DNA from: Mesostigma viride
Lineage: Eukaryota > Streptophyta > Mesostigmatophyceae > Mesostigmatales > Mesostigmataceae
Length of the DNA: 64,000 bases
Assembly: GCA_009746045.1 (NCBI GenBank)
Contig: RPFO01000089.1
Location: 236,043 to 300,042 of the forward strand
Direction of reading: 5' to 3'
Below the pieces are notes generated by a model. The model had not been told where the DNA came from, searched no databases, and was given only the letters and a program-made list of their open reading frames with translations. Below, one piece after another: positions 43,275 through 54,740 of the stretch. The translations under genes and the position numbers were made by a program. Every line of letters begins with the position of its first letter. Position 1 is the first letter of the stretch.

Positions 43275-46200
43275 TTGCCTTCGCAGCCCTGGGGCTGTCG
43301 GAGAGAGAGCAACGGGTCGGCAGTGAGCCAGGTTCGCCCCGCCTCGCGCGGCCGCCTCCGAAACCTCCTCAGACTGCACGCATTTCTTATGCGTGCAGAC
43401 GCAGACTCATTCTACCTGGCCACCCGAGCCAACCGTCGGCGTCGCCTCGACGCGTTGGCAGGAAGAATCGAAACGGTGATTGAAAGCATAAGTCCCCAAC
43501 CCGCCCCCCCTACCCCACCACCTCCACCCCCACCCCCATCACCACCCTGCTCCATATCTCCGCCCCCACCCCCGCCTGCACCCCCCTTTTCGGTCAACGC
43601 GCGCCCTTGGTCATCGCCACCTTCAACGCCCGCACTCTCCAGCCCGACGCTGACCGCTGTCACTGCCTGCGCAGTGACGACTGTCAGTGCCATCAAGTCT
43701 CCAATCTTATTGGTTTCTGCATCGACAATAATGTCGCCATCCTGGGAATCCAAGAACACAGGCGCACTGCATCGGCCCGCGGATCAACTGCCCTTGCTGC
43801 TGACGACATCGACGGCTGGCGGTTCTACTACGGAGGCGGCGACGGCGCCGGGAACGGGTGCGTCGGTCTCCTCTGCTCCCCGCTCGCCGTACGCCACATG
43901 GGCCAACCCCAGCTGGTCAACGCTCGGCTCCTGGTGGCCACTTTTCATTCGATGGAGGGCCACTCGACCTACGCCCTGACGGTGGGCGTTGGTTACGCAC
44001 CCCACTCCGGCCACCCAGAACAAGACCGCAGGGTCTTCTTTGCAGCGCTGGAGAACCTGGCGAACGGAATCCCTGGTCGCAACTACCTCGCTCTGCTGCT
44101 GGATGCCAACGCCACGCTACCACCGGGTACTGGCGGATGTCAGCATGCCCCCAACGGTACGGTCTCCAATGCCAACGCTGAACGTTTTTGCTGATTTGCT
44201 TACGACATGCGATTTGGTCACTGCCAACACCCGCTTTCCACATAGTCCAGATGCTTTGGTCACACACACCTCGCCAACTGGCACTGAACGCTGCATTGAC
44301 TATGTTGTAATTCGCAAGCGTCATCAAGGATCTGTACTAGCTGCTCGCTCCGGCATGTGATCCCCCTGGTGCGCTCCGATCATCGCATCGTCACCGCCCG
44401 CATCCGCCTGCGATTCCCCTCGCCCTTTCGTAAGCACGTGGCACCACCTGATTTGCGCACACTTCAGTTGCTTGAGAAATCTGACGACGCTCTGGAGGAC
44501 TTCCCCGAAAAACGCGCCCACAAGCGCGCGGCAGAGGCGTTCGTCGACGCGCTGGACATCCCGGCCAGCCACGCCCAGCTGTTCGCTGCCGGCCCGGCAT
44601 CGGCCCTTCGGCACCTCGCTGACAAGCTGCATGCCCGCGGCCGGGGCCCTACTGCCCCCCCGCCGCCCGCCCCGCTTCACCAGCCTGCATGCACCGGCTC
44701 CCCGCCGTCATCCAGGCCCGGCAAGCCCTGCGCGACAACAGCGACCCCGCCCGCTACGTCCGCCTCAAAGCCGATTACCACTCGGCCATCCGGCAGGCGA
44801 CCAAGGAGCAGGAGGACCTTCATGTCCGCGAGTACTTCGCCCACCTCAAGGACCAGCACGGCAAGTACGCCTGGACCCGCCTGCGTCACGCCCAACGGCC
44901 CGCCGGCGGCGCGCAGCCGGCGCCGCGGACGCTCTCTGGCTCACCGCAGCAGCAGCTCGACCAGTGGTATTCCTCCCAGTCCCGGCTGCTCGGCGCCCCC
45001 CCGCCGCCTCCGCCGCTTGACCCTCTGGCGGCCGCACGCCTGGCAGTAGCACCGGCGGACGTCCCTGCGCCGACCACGCCGCCCGCCGCTGAGCAGGACT
45101 ACACGTACCCAGCCCTGACGGAACCCCTGGCCGACCCCAACGAGCTCCCGCCGTTCACCGAGCTCGAGCTGAGCACCGCCACCAAGCAACTCCGCTTCTA
45201 TGCCGCCGTTGGACCTGACCAGCTCCCAGCCCCGGTGATTAAGCTGACGGCGCTCACGGGGTTCCTGCTTGACGTCTGCAACCCGATCCTGCTTGCCGAC
45301 GCGCCGCCGATTCCTGAGTGGCAGCACAGCTATACCGTATTATGCTGTATACAAAAACAAAGGTTCCCCTGACGACCCCGCCAACTACAGAGGAGTCTGC
45401 ATCCAGAGCGCCGCACTCAAGTTGTTCATGCGCATGATCCTCAACCGCCTTCGTTCTGCTCTCGACTGTCACCTTGGGGAAAGTCAAATGGGCTTCCGTC
45501 CTGGGCGCAACACCGTCATGGCCATCTTCGTCGCGCGTCGCCTCTTCGAGGAAATCGCTCTCCTGCAACCTGGTGAGTTTCCCGCCATCCTGATCTTCGT
45601 CGACTTCATCAAGGCTTTTGATTCTGTCCTCTGGGACGCTCTATGGGCTGTACTTGCTCGCGCTCGCGTCCCCACTCCCCTGATTACCGTCATCCGCACG
45701 CTGTATGAGGGGTCGACCACTTCGGTGCGCACTCCACACGGCATTACCCCGCCATGCCCACTGCAGACCGGCGTCTGGCAGGGTTGCGTCCTGTCGCCGT
45801 ACCTGTTTATTATTGTAGTGGATTATGTTATGCGCCAGGCACGTGCTCGCTTTGCTAGCATTGCAGGCCGTGCCCCTGGCCTAGCGATCACGAACGAGCT
45901 TGGGGAAGGGGGGCCGACTAACAAGCAGAATTTACTAGCTGACCTCATTTATGCCGACGACAAACTGTGGAAGCCCCCCCGGGCTTCCCCGGGATAGAGC
46001 ACTCCAGCTAGTTGTCTAGATGGGGGCAATCGATTATGGGATGGCTTAGGCATTACAGCACTTGAAACGATATTAGCGCACAGCGTTATAGTACCTTCAA
46101 TTAGCTCTGGCACCTTGTGGCCATCAGCTTGCGCCTTAATTAGCCGACGTCTTGAGCCCACCTCACATTTGTAGCATAAGCTATGCGTCAGCCTACCTAT

Positions 46201-47268
46201 GGTATTACACTGGTTGTATTGCACCCACAGTGTTGCGCCCCGGCACCATGCTGTGGAGAGAGCGCTCTGTGGCCTGCCCACCTGCGGCAGTGAGAGAAGC
46301 TAGGGCGCCCTCCCTCCTTCTCGCTGTGTATATAGGGTTGAAGGTTCCTTTACTCTGTATTGGCACCCACGTGACGCAGTCACGTGCTTATTAATTAATT
46401 AATTAATGCCGATGACATCACGCTCATCGAGAAGCCGGAGTCTGCCCAACTTTGGCTGGACTGCCTGGCGCTCGAGGCTTGGGCCGGGTTGGTCTAGAAA
46501 TCAGCCCCAAAACGCGGAGGCCCTGGCCCTCGGCATGGCAGGGCCCCCACCCACACTCCGCCTCTTAGACGATGCCGAGGTCAACTACCCTCCTTCAGGC
46601 CGCTTCAAGCTGCTCGGCATTTGGCTTTCCGACTGCGAGGACGACATGACGACACGGATCGGCATGGCGTGGGCGCAACTCCATGACCACCGCCGCTGGT
46701 GGAGCAACCCCGCCCTACCCCGGATCGTCAAGCGTGACCTCTTCAAGGTCGTCATTCTGACGATCCTGACCTACGGCGCCGAGACGTGGGCTCTGACGCT
46801 GGAGCTGGAGCAACGACTCGACGGCGCCATCACCAAGATGCTGCGCAAGGCCCTTAACATATCCCCTTTGGTTTGCACATTAGTAATGAGGATTTGTACG
46901 CTGATTTGCCCTATGTTTCCCACATTATTAGGCACAGGCGCCTGGGCCTAGCCGGGCACCTGGCCTGCACAGATCAGGTAGATACATCAGATAGGCTAGC
47001 TGGCACCAAGCCCGCCCAGCCTGGGCGATATGTCCTCACCTGGCGTGCCCCGGGCCGCGCGCGGCAGGGCCGCCACCCGTGGACTTTTCGTGATAGACTC
47101 GGCATGGACATGTGCTACACTAGACGTGACGGGCTCACCCCCGGGCAGCCTCCTGGTTTGTCTGTAATATGGAGGCAGATGGTGCGCAAGGATAGATGGC
47201 AAGTAGTTATGAAGGAGACCACCCCCAAGCCTGTGGGCTCCGCGTGTGACCATGTATGGCATTCATAG
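43275..47268 (+). pseudogene. LINE ORF2: APE endonuclease and reverse transcriptase (frameshifted, interrupted)
   Basis: After a Pro-rich lead, the endonuclease shows ATFNARTL (43610), ILGIQEHR and LLLDANA. A frame change then leads to ERCIDYVVI and SDHRIV near 44290-44395, completing the APE fold motifs. RT follows in 45269-45962: DPANYRGVCI, SQMGFRPGRNT, motif A LIFVDFIKAFDSV, motif B WQGCVLSPYLF and LIYADD. A SINE-like insertion splits the coding sequence exactly there. The rest resumes at 46406 as ADDITLIEK and runs to the C-terminus, which has PGRYVLTWRAPGR and a stop at 47268. At least four frame changes occur. Confidence 0.85.
45963..46405 (+). mobile_element. SINE-like 443-bp insertion in the RT catalytic codons of the LINE
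   Basis: Flanked by ATGCCGACGACA (45951-45962) and ATGCCGATGACA (46406-46417), a 12-bp duplication with one mismatch. The last 40 bp, including CACGTGAC-GCA-GTCACGTG (46368-46386) and the (ATTA)n tail, are shared with the host LINE's own 3' end. The rest is not LINE coding sequence. This fits a SINE mobilised by the LINE through a common 3' end. No certain tRNA-type A and B boxes were found. Confidence 0.75.
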
Positions 47269-47408
47269 CGATTCGGGCCGCGGTGCCCACACCCCTGTAA
47301 CTAGGACCTAGATAGCTTATACCATCCATTCCATCCCATGTTCCCCTCCCACTGTGGACTTCTGCTCACGTGACGCAGTCACGTGTCTATTAATTAATTA
47401 ATTAATTA
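47269..47408 (+). promoter_or_regulatory. 3' UTR of the APE LINE with hairpin and tail
   Basis: The hairpin CACGTGAC-GCA-GTCACGTG is at 47367-47385, eight base pairs with a three-base loop, followed by TCT and (ATTA)n. The same hairpin and tail occur at 46368, 52551 and, with a compensated base pair, 34939. Such 3' stem-loops are known to be the RT recognition sites of several LINE/SINE pairs; that role is inferred here. Confidence 0.7.
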
Positions 47409-47420
47409 ATGCCCACTCCT

Positions 47421-47662
47421 ACCCCCTTGGTTGCTTTTTACCAACGGTACCCCTATGGGCTGTACTGGGTGTAACTGCTGGTATACCCACCCAAATGATG
47501 ACCCCAATGGCTCAAACTGTTCAGCAACTAATTGTTTATCATCCCTGAAGTGGTAGGTGCCTAGCTCTTACAACATAATTCAAAATGCACATTCTACCAA
47601 AAATGAAAACGCTCGTCTTGACCCCCCTGACTTTGACGGCAGTTATACATGGCCTACCCTGC
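47421..47662. other. Short spacer between two LINEs
   Basis: Unique AT-rich sequence without a gene. Contains GCATATATGTAAG, the target motif of the next LINE. Confidence 0.4.
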
Positions 47663-47673
47663 ATATATGTAAG

Positions 47674-50600
47674 ATCTTGTCCTCGGCTGCCACGAGCCCT
47701 GCTGACCGCCCGGCGGCCGGCCCCGCCCTGGGTTCCGCTGCAGCTGTAGTTCCTCTGGCTGAGGGTGCTCCCGACCCCTCCCCCTCTCGACCCGGGCCGG
47801 CCCAACCGGGTGGGCGCACCCCCTCAGATGGCTTCCATTATTGCCAAGTCGATGGTCCCCTTGGTGACCCGTGTGGCGCGCGCCTGCCCAACCGGAATTC
47901 GTTGCTGGTGCACATTCGGGCTTCCCACCCCCACATCACGGAGGCCGCCATGCGCGCCATGGACTGCTACCGCTGCCCGGCAGCCCATTGCCAGCGGATT
48001 TTTTCGATCCACGGGCGGTACCAGCATGAGCGGCAGTGCCGCCGCCAAACCCCCCAGAACGGCCTGCCCGGCGGCCCGGCGGCCGCACCGGCCTCCCGGT
48101 CCGGGGCGGCCCCTCGGTCGGCCCCTGCCCCTCCACCGGCATCGCAGGGTACGAGCGATCCGGGGGACCTCTCGGCAGGCTGGGCATTCCTGGCCACGCT
48201 CCCTTTTGCCGCCTGTGCGCGCAACCCTTGCATGACGCTCCCGGACGTCCCTCACCGCGCCCGGAGCTTGTTTACGCGCTGCGCCCTGCTTTCCCTGGCC
48301 CGGATGCATAGTCACCCTCTCGACGAACTCGGCCACAAGCTGTTTCTCGTCACCCCCCGGCTCCTCTTAGCGCCGTTGGAGCGGGGCGTGCGTGGCGTAC
48401 AGGGTGCGGTCATCGCTCGCTGCCGGCGGTTCCTCCTCGGGGATTGGGAAGGGCTGTGGGCGCTGCAGCCTCCGGCCTCCACCCGGGTGTCGGGGGCCGC
48501 CTCCTTTGCCCGGGTGGAAGCTGACGTCATGCGGTTGGTGAAGGTAGGTGAATTGAGCCGGGCCATGCAAAAGCTTGAACTGACCGCGTTGGCTCCCTCC
48601 ACTCCCCCGACCCTGCAGGCTTTGCGCGACCTTCACCCCGACGAACCGGCCTTTGCGGTGCCCGCCCCGGCCACCCCCCGCCCCCGCCTATTGTCCTGGA
48701 CCTGGACATCTTCACGGCTGTGCTGAAGGATCTGCCGAACGCCTCCTCCACCGGCCCCTCAGGCTGGCGCTACGAGCACCTCTCCGTGATGGCGGGCCAT
48801 GGCGGGGCGACCGCACTCTTTGAGGCTGCCGCCGACTTGGCCGCGGGGTCCCTGGCCCCCGCGGCGCGCCCTTGGCTGGCTGGGGCACGCCTCATTGCCC
48901 TCCTGAAAGACGACGTCCCCCCGCCTGCTGGCCGCGTTCGTCCCATTGCTTGCGGCGAGGTCCTACGCAAGCTGGTGAGTAAGGTCATTTGTCGCCAAAA
49001 GGCCCCCGAGTTTCGCGCCTACTTCTGCCCCAACCGGAGTGATACTGAGGAGTCCGTCGCGGCCCAGCTTGGCGTCGCCACCAAAGGGGGCAGCGACATC
49101 ATCGTGCACACAGTTCAGGCCTACCTCGAGACGCATCCGACCCATGTGGCGCTGAAGGTGGATTGCCACAATGCGTTCAATGCTGTCACCAAGGCTAGCA
49201 TCTTTGAGGCCGTCGGCGAGGCGTTCCCTGACCTTCTTGCGTGGACAGCAGCCTGCTACGGCGAACCCACTCAACTCTCCTTCCTCATGGAGGATGGGAC
49301 GTTCGCCGACATCGCTTCCCGCACGGGAACCCAGCAAGGTGACCCCCTCGGCCCCTTTTACCTGTCTGCCCCGCTGCACAAGGCTCTCCAAGGTGTCCAC
49401 GCTGCGCACCCGGATGTCGTGCTCCTCGCCTACATGGACGATATCCATGCCCTTGGCCCGGCCGACGCTGTGGTTGCCGCCCTGGCTGCCCTTGAAGTGG
49501 CCATGGCGGCCATCAACCTTCGGCTCACCCTCCCCAAGTGTGCAGTCTTTTCGCCCCAGGGGGACTGCTCTGGCTTCCCCGCGGCTATCCCGGGGGCATT
49601 GGCGCGGGCGCGTGGTTTCTCGTGCCTGGGCGTCCCTGTGGGTGACCCTGACTACGTCGAAGAGGAGCTCCGGGCCACCGTGGAACAGCGCACCCATGTC
49701 CTTGAGACTTGGGCGCGCCTCAAGGACCCCCAGACCAAAGGGCTCCTCCTGTGGTTTTGCGCCCACCCGCGGGTGGTTCACTGGCTCCGTGGCGCTCCCC
49801 CCCACTTGGTGCGGCTTGCCGCGGAAGGCCATGACGAGCGCATTCAGGCCGCCTTGCAGGTGCTCCTCCCCGGCCCTAGCCTGCCAGCTCACTCCATGCG
49901 CTTGGCCACCCTCCCCTGCCGCATGGGCGGGTGTGGGCTCACCCGCGCCGCCCGCCTCGCCCCCGCCGCCTTCCTTGGCTCTGTTGCTCAGGCCTGGGCG
50001 GAGATCCGCCGGTTGGTCCCCAGCGCCGTCAGCGCCATTCCCGACTTGGTCACCCCATCCCCCTTCCCCTTTGTGCAGGCTGTGCAGGATTCTTACCTCG
50101 GGATCCAGCAGGCTTGCGACCTCGTCCGCCCCGCTCAGGCCGTCCACCGTCGCCTGCCCCGGGGCACGCCCGGCGTGTCCACTGTCGTCAGTCCTAGTGT
50201 CTTCCCTGCCTGCGTTCATGAAAAACAACAAAAGACCTACGCGGGTATACTACACTGTGCCGACTGGATGGGTCTGCATGCGAGCTTGAACGATCAGGGG
50301 AAGGCTTGGCTTCACTCCGTTTCCCTTGAGGGGAGCGTGGGGTCCGCATTCCTGCGCGCCCTCCCCATGAGCCCTTTGTTCACACTGGTTCCGGCCCTTT
50401 ACGCCATCGCTCTCCGCCACCAGCTCTTTGCCCCGCAACCTCTCATCACGGCGGGTGCGTCCTGCGGCAGCTGCGGGCTTGCTCTGGATACTACTGGGAC
50501 GCACTACATCGCGTGCATGGGTGGCCAGCAGAACCAGAACTGGTTCCTCTATCTCCATACCGCTCTCCTCCGGGTGGTGTGTGCCATGGTTCGGTCGGTC

Positions 50601-51083
50601 TTTCCCCACTCCACCATTAAGTGCGAGGACGCGGATGGGGCCGCCCTCTACTCACCCAACCACCGCCCCGACATTACCGTGCTTGACTACGACGGGCAGG
50701 GTTGCCACCTGCTCATCGATGTCTCCGTGGCTCGGCCGCTTTCCGGTCGCCACATCCTCCGGGCGGCTGTGGATGCCGGCGCTGCTGCCGCTGTGGCTGA
50801 GCGCGACAAGTTTGCCTCCTACGGCAATGTGGGGCCCCACCGGGTCATCCCCTTTGTCCTTGAGGAGTTCGGGGCCATGGGCCCCAAGACAGCGGAGTTT
50901 TTCCACGAGTGCTGCCAGCGCCGTGAAGACCGCCTCGACCTCGAGGGTCAGACCGCCCCGTGGTCGGCCCGCACGTGGTCCTCGTATTGGCGGCAGCGTC
51001 TGTCACTCGCCCTCACTCGCACCGTGGCTGATGTGTTATTCCGCCGCACCCGGGCCGACTTTGTCGCGACCCACGCGGTCTAG
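47674..51083 (+). pseudogene. LINE polyprotein: zinc fingers, RT, CCHC, restriction-like endonuclease
   Basis: The first frame (to about 48690) has C..C..H..H (FHYCQVDGPLGDPCGARLPN ... HIRASHP) and CYRCPAAHC...H..H...C. A single-base frame change in the C-rich run near 48672-48688 leads into 48720-51083 (787 residues). That frame has GPSGWRYEHL, motif A LKVDCHNAFN, motif B GTQQGDPLGP and motif C AYMDD. It then has the connector QTKGLLLWFCAHPRVVHW, the zinc block CGSCGLALD..GTHYIAC (CX2CX9HX3C) and the endonuclease HRPD...HLLIDVSVARP. Only one defect is visible over about 1130 codons, making this the best-preserved LINE here. No in-frame ATG marks the start. Confidence 0.9.
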
Positions 51084-51292
51084 ATTCCTTCCAGGCCTGC
51101 ATGGTGGGCCGGCAGCGCTGTTGCTGCGTGTAGTTTTGTGATGTATAGTTAGTTGTACCTTGTGCCGCTGGCGTGATCCTTGGATGTCTGTGTCAGATTA
51201 CTATTAATTTCTTCAGGGTTATTCTCCCAGTCATCGGTTTTTTCCTTATGTTGCATGCCTATCTCACCTCCGTAATCTATCATTCTCAATGA
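47674..51292 (+). mobile_element. Restriction-endonuclease LINE, nearly complete, second subfamily
   Basis: Flanked by the 11-bp duplication ATATATGTAAG at 47663-47673 and 51293-51303. Its protein is clearly related to copies A-D but diverged along its whole length, so it is a distinct subfamily. The 3' UTR (51084-51292) is different from that of copies A-D. Copy C was inserted directly behind it, in the same target motif. Confidence 0.9.
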
Positions 51293-51304
51293 ATATATGT
51301 AAGG

Positions 51305-52084
51305 TAGCCTCTTGTTCCGGCCGGGCGGCCTTGTGGTAGCTGTGGGCAGCCGCTGGATCCCACGGGGACTCACTACCTTGCCTGCATGGGGGGCCAACAG
51401 AATCAGAATTGGTATTTGTATTTGCACACTGTCCTCCTGACGGTGGTGCTCGCCATGATTCGGTCGGTTTTCCCCCACGCGAACATCCGGTCCGAGGATG
51501 CGGATGGCGCTGCCTTCTATTCCCCCAACCACCGGCCTGACATCGTGGTGCTGGACTTTGAGGGGGGTGGCCGGCATCTGCTTATCGACGTTTCGGTGGC
51601 GCGGCCCTTGGCTCTTAGCCACGTGGCTGGGGCCTCCCTCACGGCAGGTTACACGGCGGACCGGGCGGAGCGGGCCAAGCTCCTGGCCTACGGCGACGTC
51701 GGGCACCATCGTGTGGTGCCCTTTGTCCTGGAGGAGTTTGGGGCCATGGGGCCCCTGACCTCCGCCTTCTTCAAGGAGTGTTGCCGGCTCCGGGAGGACC
51801 GGCTGGACCTGGAGGGCCAGCGGGCCCCATGGTCGGCGCGGACCTGGACGTCATATTGGCGTCAGCGCTTGTCGGTGGCGCTGACTCGGGCCATGGCTGA
51901 CATCATGCTCCGCCGTACGCGGGCTGATTTTGCGGTGCAGCAGGGCTATTAGGTTCCTCCCGTTAGGAGTTTCCATTGGTCTTATCGTAGTATAGAGATT
52001 TGACATGGCTCTGTATAGAGGTTTATAGCTGGGCGTTTGCTTTGGTTTGAGTGATTTCACTCTGCTGTAAGTAATTATATTATT
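51305..52084 (+). mobile_element. 5'-truncated restriction-endonuclease LINE (copy C)
   Basis: Flanked by AATATATGTAAGG at 51292-51304 and 52085-52097 (13 bp). It has the 3' UTR variant and ATTATATTATT tail of copy A, but lacks the CATA insertion that is private to copy A. Confidence 0.92.
51386..51952 (+). pseudogene. LINE endonuclease domain fragment (copy C)
   Basis: The frame begins at GGQQNQNWYLYLHT and contains HRPDIVVLD ... LLIDVSVARP and FVLEEFGAMGP up to the stop. It is intact as far as it goes. The upstream zinc block lies in a shifted part at 51320-51385. Without RT it cannot move by itself. Confidence 0.82.
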
Positions 52085-52436
52085 AATATATGTAAGGTTG
52101 TGATATACCAACCCGAAGGGCAACTCATGGACATGCTTGGCCCTCAATCAAGGACAGCCATTGGATATGGGTGGGTTGGATGGCATCTGGTTTGCAAAAT
52201 TGTGAGGTTACAGCCGATGCATCGGCAGTATTTCTGCCCATATAGGGGTTAACCCATAGTCCGCTGACCCATTTTGGGCATTTTCATACCCCCAAAAATG
52301 AAAAAAATCATAACTCACAGGCCACAACTCCAAATACCCTCAACCAAGATGCCAAACATATCTACGCTTTAAGAATATGCAATAAGAATAGGGCTTTCAG
52401 AATATGCAATAATATCATGGGTTTATCAAAGCATTT

Positions 52437-52451
52437 TAATTAATTAATTAA
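52437..52451 (+). mobile_element. Insertion made only of a LINE tail
   Basis: A 15-bp TAATTAATTAATTAA is flanked by the 14-bp direct repeat TTATCAAAGCATTT (52423-52436 and 52452-52465). This is the outcome expected when reverse transcription of the LINE/SINE tail starts and stops after a few repeats. Confidence 0.65.
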
Positions 52452-52473
52452 TTATCAAAGCATTTGGATGGCA

Positions 52474-52605
52474 CACCCCTGTAACTAGGACCTAGATAGC
52501 TTATACCATCCATTCCATCCCATGTTCCCCTCCCACTGAGGACTTATGCTCACGTGACGCAGTCACGTGTCTATTAATTAATTAATTAATTAATTAATTA
52601 ATTAA
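52474..52605 (+). mobile_element. Truncated APE-LINE 3' end with target duplication
   Basis: Holds only the last 130 bp of the 3' UTR, hairpin (52551-52569) and an extended (ATTA)n tail. Flanked by TTGGATGGCA at 52464-52473 and 52606-52615. Nearly identical to 47285-47408, so recent. Confidence 0.85.
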
Positions 52606-52615
52606 TTGGATGGCA

Positions 52616-54270
52616 GCGCCAGTCAAAGTTGGCCAAAAGACGATCTTTTTTCCCCAAGAAAAAGTGTACCTACCCCTAACTTCCCAGGGAGGGAAGGGAA
52701 CCTCAATACCAACATTGGACAACTTAGTTGGATAGTCCAATGGTGGTTTCCTTGGGTCAGACCACCCGGATAACCCATTAGACCAATAAAACGTGCTCGT
52801 ATATGTGTGTGGGTTACGCGCGCGTAAACAGCCATCCATGACATGCAATACAAGAATGCATTATAGCAGGCTATAAAAGACTGCCAAAGGTGCTGGAATA
52901 CAAACATGCTGCATACCTGCACTAACGGAATGATGTGCTCCAAAGAAATGCCATAAACTGGGCACTTTCAGGGCTAATACCATTCTCTACAGCAGACATG
53001 GAAGCTTGCTAAACAGTGCACTAATAAGCTCGTGAAACATAACGCATGGAAGACATATTCCGCTGCAAACAACACGCAAACCCGTTGTCGTACATGGCTC
53101 GCTCATGTCCCGCACGGACTCCCCTGGCCGGGACCCTCATATCTCACACATACCGCTGCTCTACAGGCAAAGGCCCCCATAGCCTCATCCTGCATTATCC
53201 TCCATGATTACCAGATTGATGTTCCGTTCAAAGATGACCTATAAACGCGTCCGCATTCCCAGCTAACGCTGCAGCGGACATCCCGTACCAAATCTGGATG
53301 CTTGGGCTGGCGCAGACTGCCCGGCCATAGGGAGAAAATCGACATATGATAAGCGATGACTCATCTAGCACTGAAGAACAAGAAAGCACTATTTTCCTAC
53401 CTGTATTTTCCCAATCCTATAAATCTGGCCATGCCTAACCTACGAAAATCACGCATCGACATTCTGAGCAACATTCTGAACCGTTTCTGGCCGCAAGACG
53501 CAAAATTTCCATGATAACGGCACGTTGGCAGCCATATCTCGTTACGCGCGCGCGCGAGCGAAAATTTCCCGCCAAAGTCACGTGATACTGTCGTAAAGCA
53601 CGTTGTAATTAAATTACCAGGCTATGGCGAATATTACCCCCAAACCTATGCATCACCTTCGTCCCTAAGTGTTCCCGGACCCACCAGACAACTTGCATCC
53701 GTCACGGGTGGCGCGGCGCTTGCGGCGCGGCGCGAATTACGACCGTTGGTCAAACTACCCGAAATTTCGGGTGGTTTACGGACTAAGGGTTAAGTGATCC
53801 TTGTTCGACACATCGGTGAAAATCTAAGTCTGACTCTTAGGCCGTCCAAATTGAAATTGAAAATGAAATTGAAATTGAATTCGGTCCAGTCGGTGAAAAA
53901 GTGGCTTATTAAATGGTTTAGTAATTTAGTTTACTTTTGATTGCTTGCCTTGACAATGTAAGTTATTTCTAGTCTTGCCTTGGCTTGTGCACATGAGTTC
54001 CCTGCAGTCCCACACCACAGCACTGGTGCGTCCAGGCAGATCAGCCAGCCTTCCTCCATGTTGGCACAGCCCTGCATGCCCCCCCCCCAGCCCATGGCCA
54101 GACAAGGAAACAGAGGTCAAGCAGCCCAGCAGGAGTAATAGAGATAAGGGAACATGCAAAAACCATGGCAATGTGTGGGGCCCAACCATTTGAAACGCAT
54201 CAAACCAGCCATAGCGAGACCCTACTGAGATGGCTGCCGTGCACTGGCTGAAAAAAAAGGTAAGGTTCAT
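52616..54270. other. Spacer, mainly without recognisable features
   Basis: No gene recognised. 53790-53910 is related to the (AAATTG)n repeat family at 35020-36115 (GTTCGACACAT.GGTGAAAATC, GTCCAAATTGAAATTG). The rest is AT-rich spacer with short open frames. Confidence 0.45.
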
Positions 54271-54271
54271 A

Positions 54272-54740
54272 GCACATTAAATTAAATTATAACATGCCTC
54301 CGCTGGGAGATCATGTAGCACATATTCCAGGTTGGATGGGTGGAGTGGAGGAAGCCGCATAATCGAACTAACCTAACTCTAAGCTATATCTAGTCTAGAA
54401 AAGCCTATCTACGCTACTCATCAAAACGGCTCCGCCTCTTGGGGGGAGGCGGCTTGCCCACAGGGGCTGGCGTGTGGGCCTTGACAATCTTCTGCCACCG
54501 CTTCTTGTCCTGCATGGCAGTCCAGAGAAGGGAGAGAGAGGGGATGCGGTACTCAAACTGGGCTGGGACCACTAGGTCGTCCAGCAACATCTGGGTATAG
54601 GTCATGACATGTTTCCCTACCCTTTTAGGAATGTTCTTGGGGCCAGGCCAGGTCAAAATATGCCGCCCTGGTTGGCCGAGCCGCTGGGGACCGGCCAGAC
54701 CAAGGGCGGTGTCGACCTTGCTGGTGCGAGCAAGACACAT
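54272..54740 (-). pseudogene. Relic of a LINE ORF2 C-terminus and 3' UTR
   Basis: The minus frame 54740-54414 (GQPGRHILTWPGPKNIPKRVGKH ... LLWTAMQDKKRWQKIVKAHTPAPVGK) parallels the C-terminus of the full LINE at 47010-47260 (QPGRYVLTWRAPGRARQG ... IWRQMVRKDRWQVVMKETTPKPVG). Below the stop, the 3' part ends with an (AATTT)n-like tail at 54277-54293. So this is a second, diverged APE-LINE family with a different tail. Confidence 0.6.

Larger units (their letters stand above)
37395..47408 (+). mobile_element. Full-length APE-type LINE with later insertions
   Basis: Flanked by the 12-bp duplication ATGCCCACTCCT at 37383-37394 and 47409-47420. The order is two 168-bp 5' monomers, ORF1, ORF2 with apurinic endonuclease and reverse transcriptase, a 3' UTR with a hairpin, and an (ATTA)n tail. 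Two later insertions interrupt it: a 3.9-kb terminal-inverted-repeat element (39331-43274) and a SINE-like element (45963-46405). Without them the LINE would be about 5.6 kb. Several frameshifts are present in both ORFs. Confidence 0.9.
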
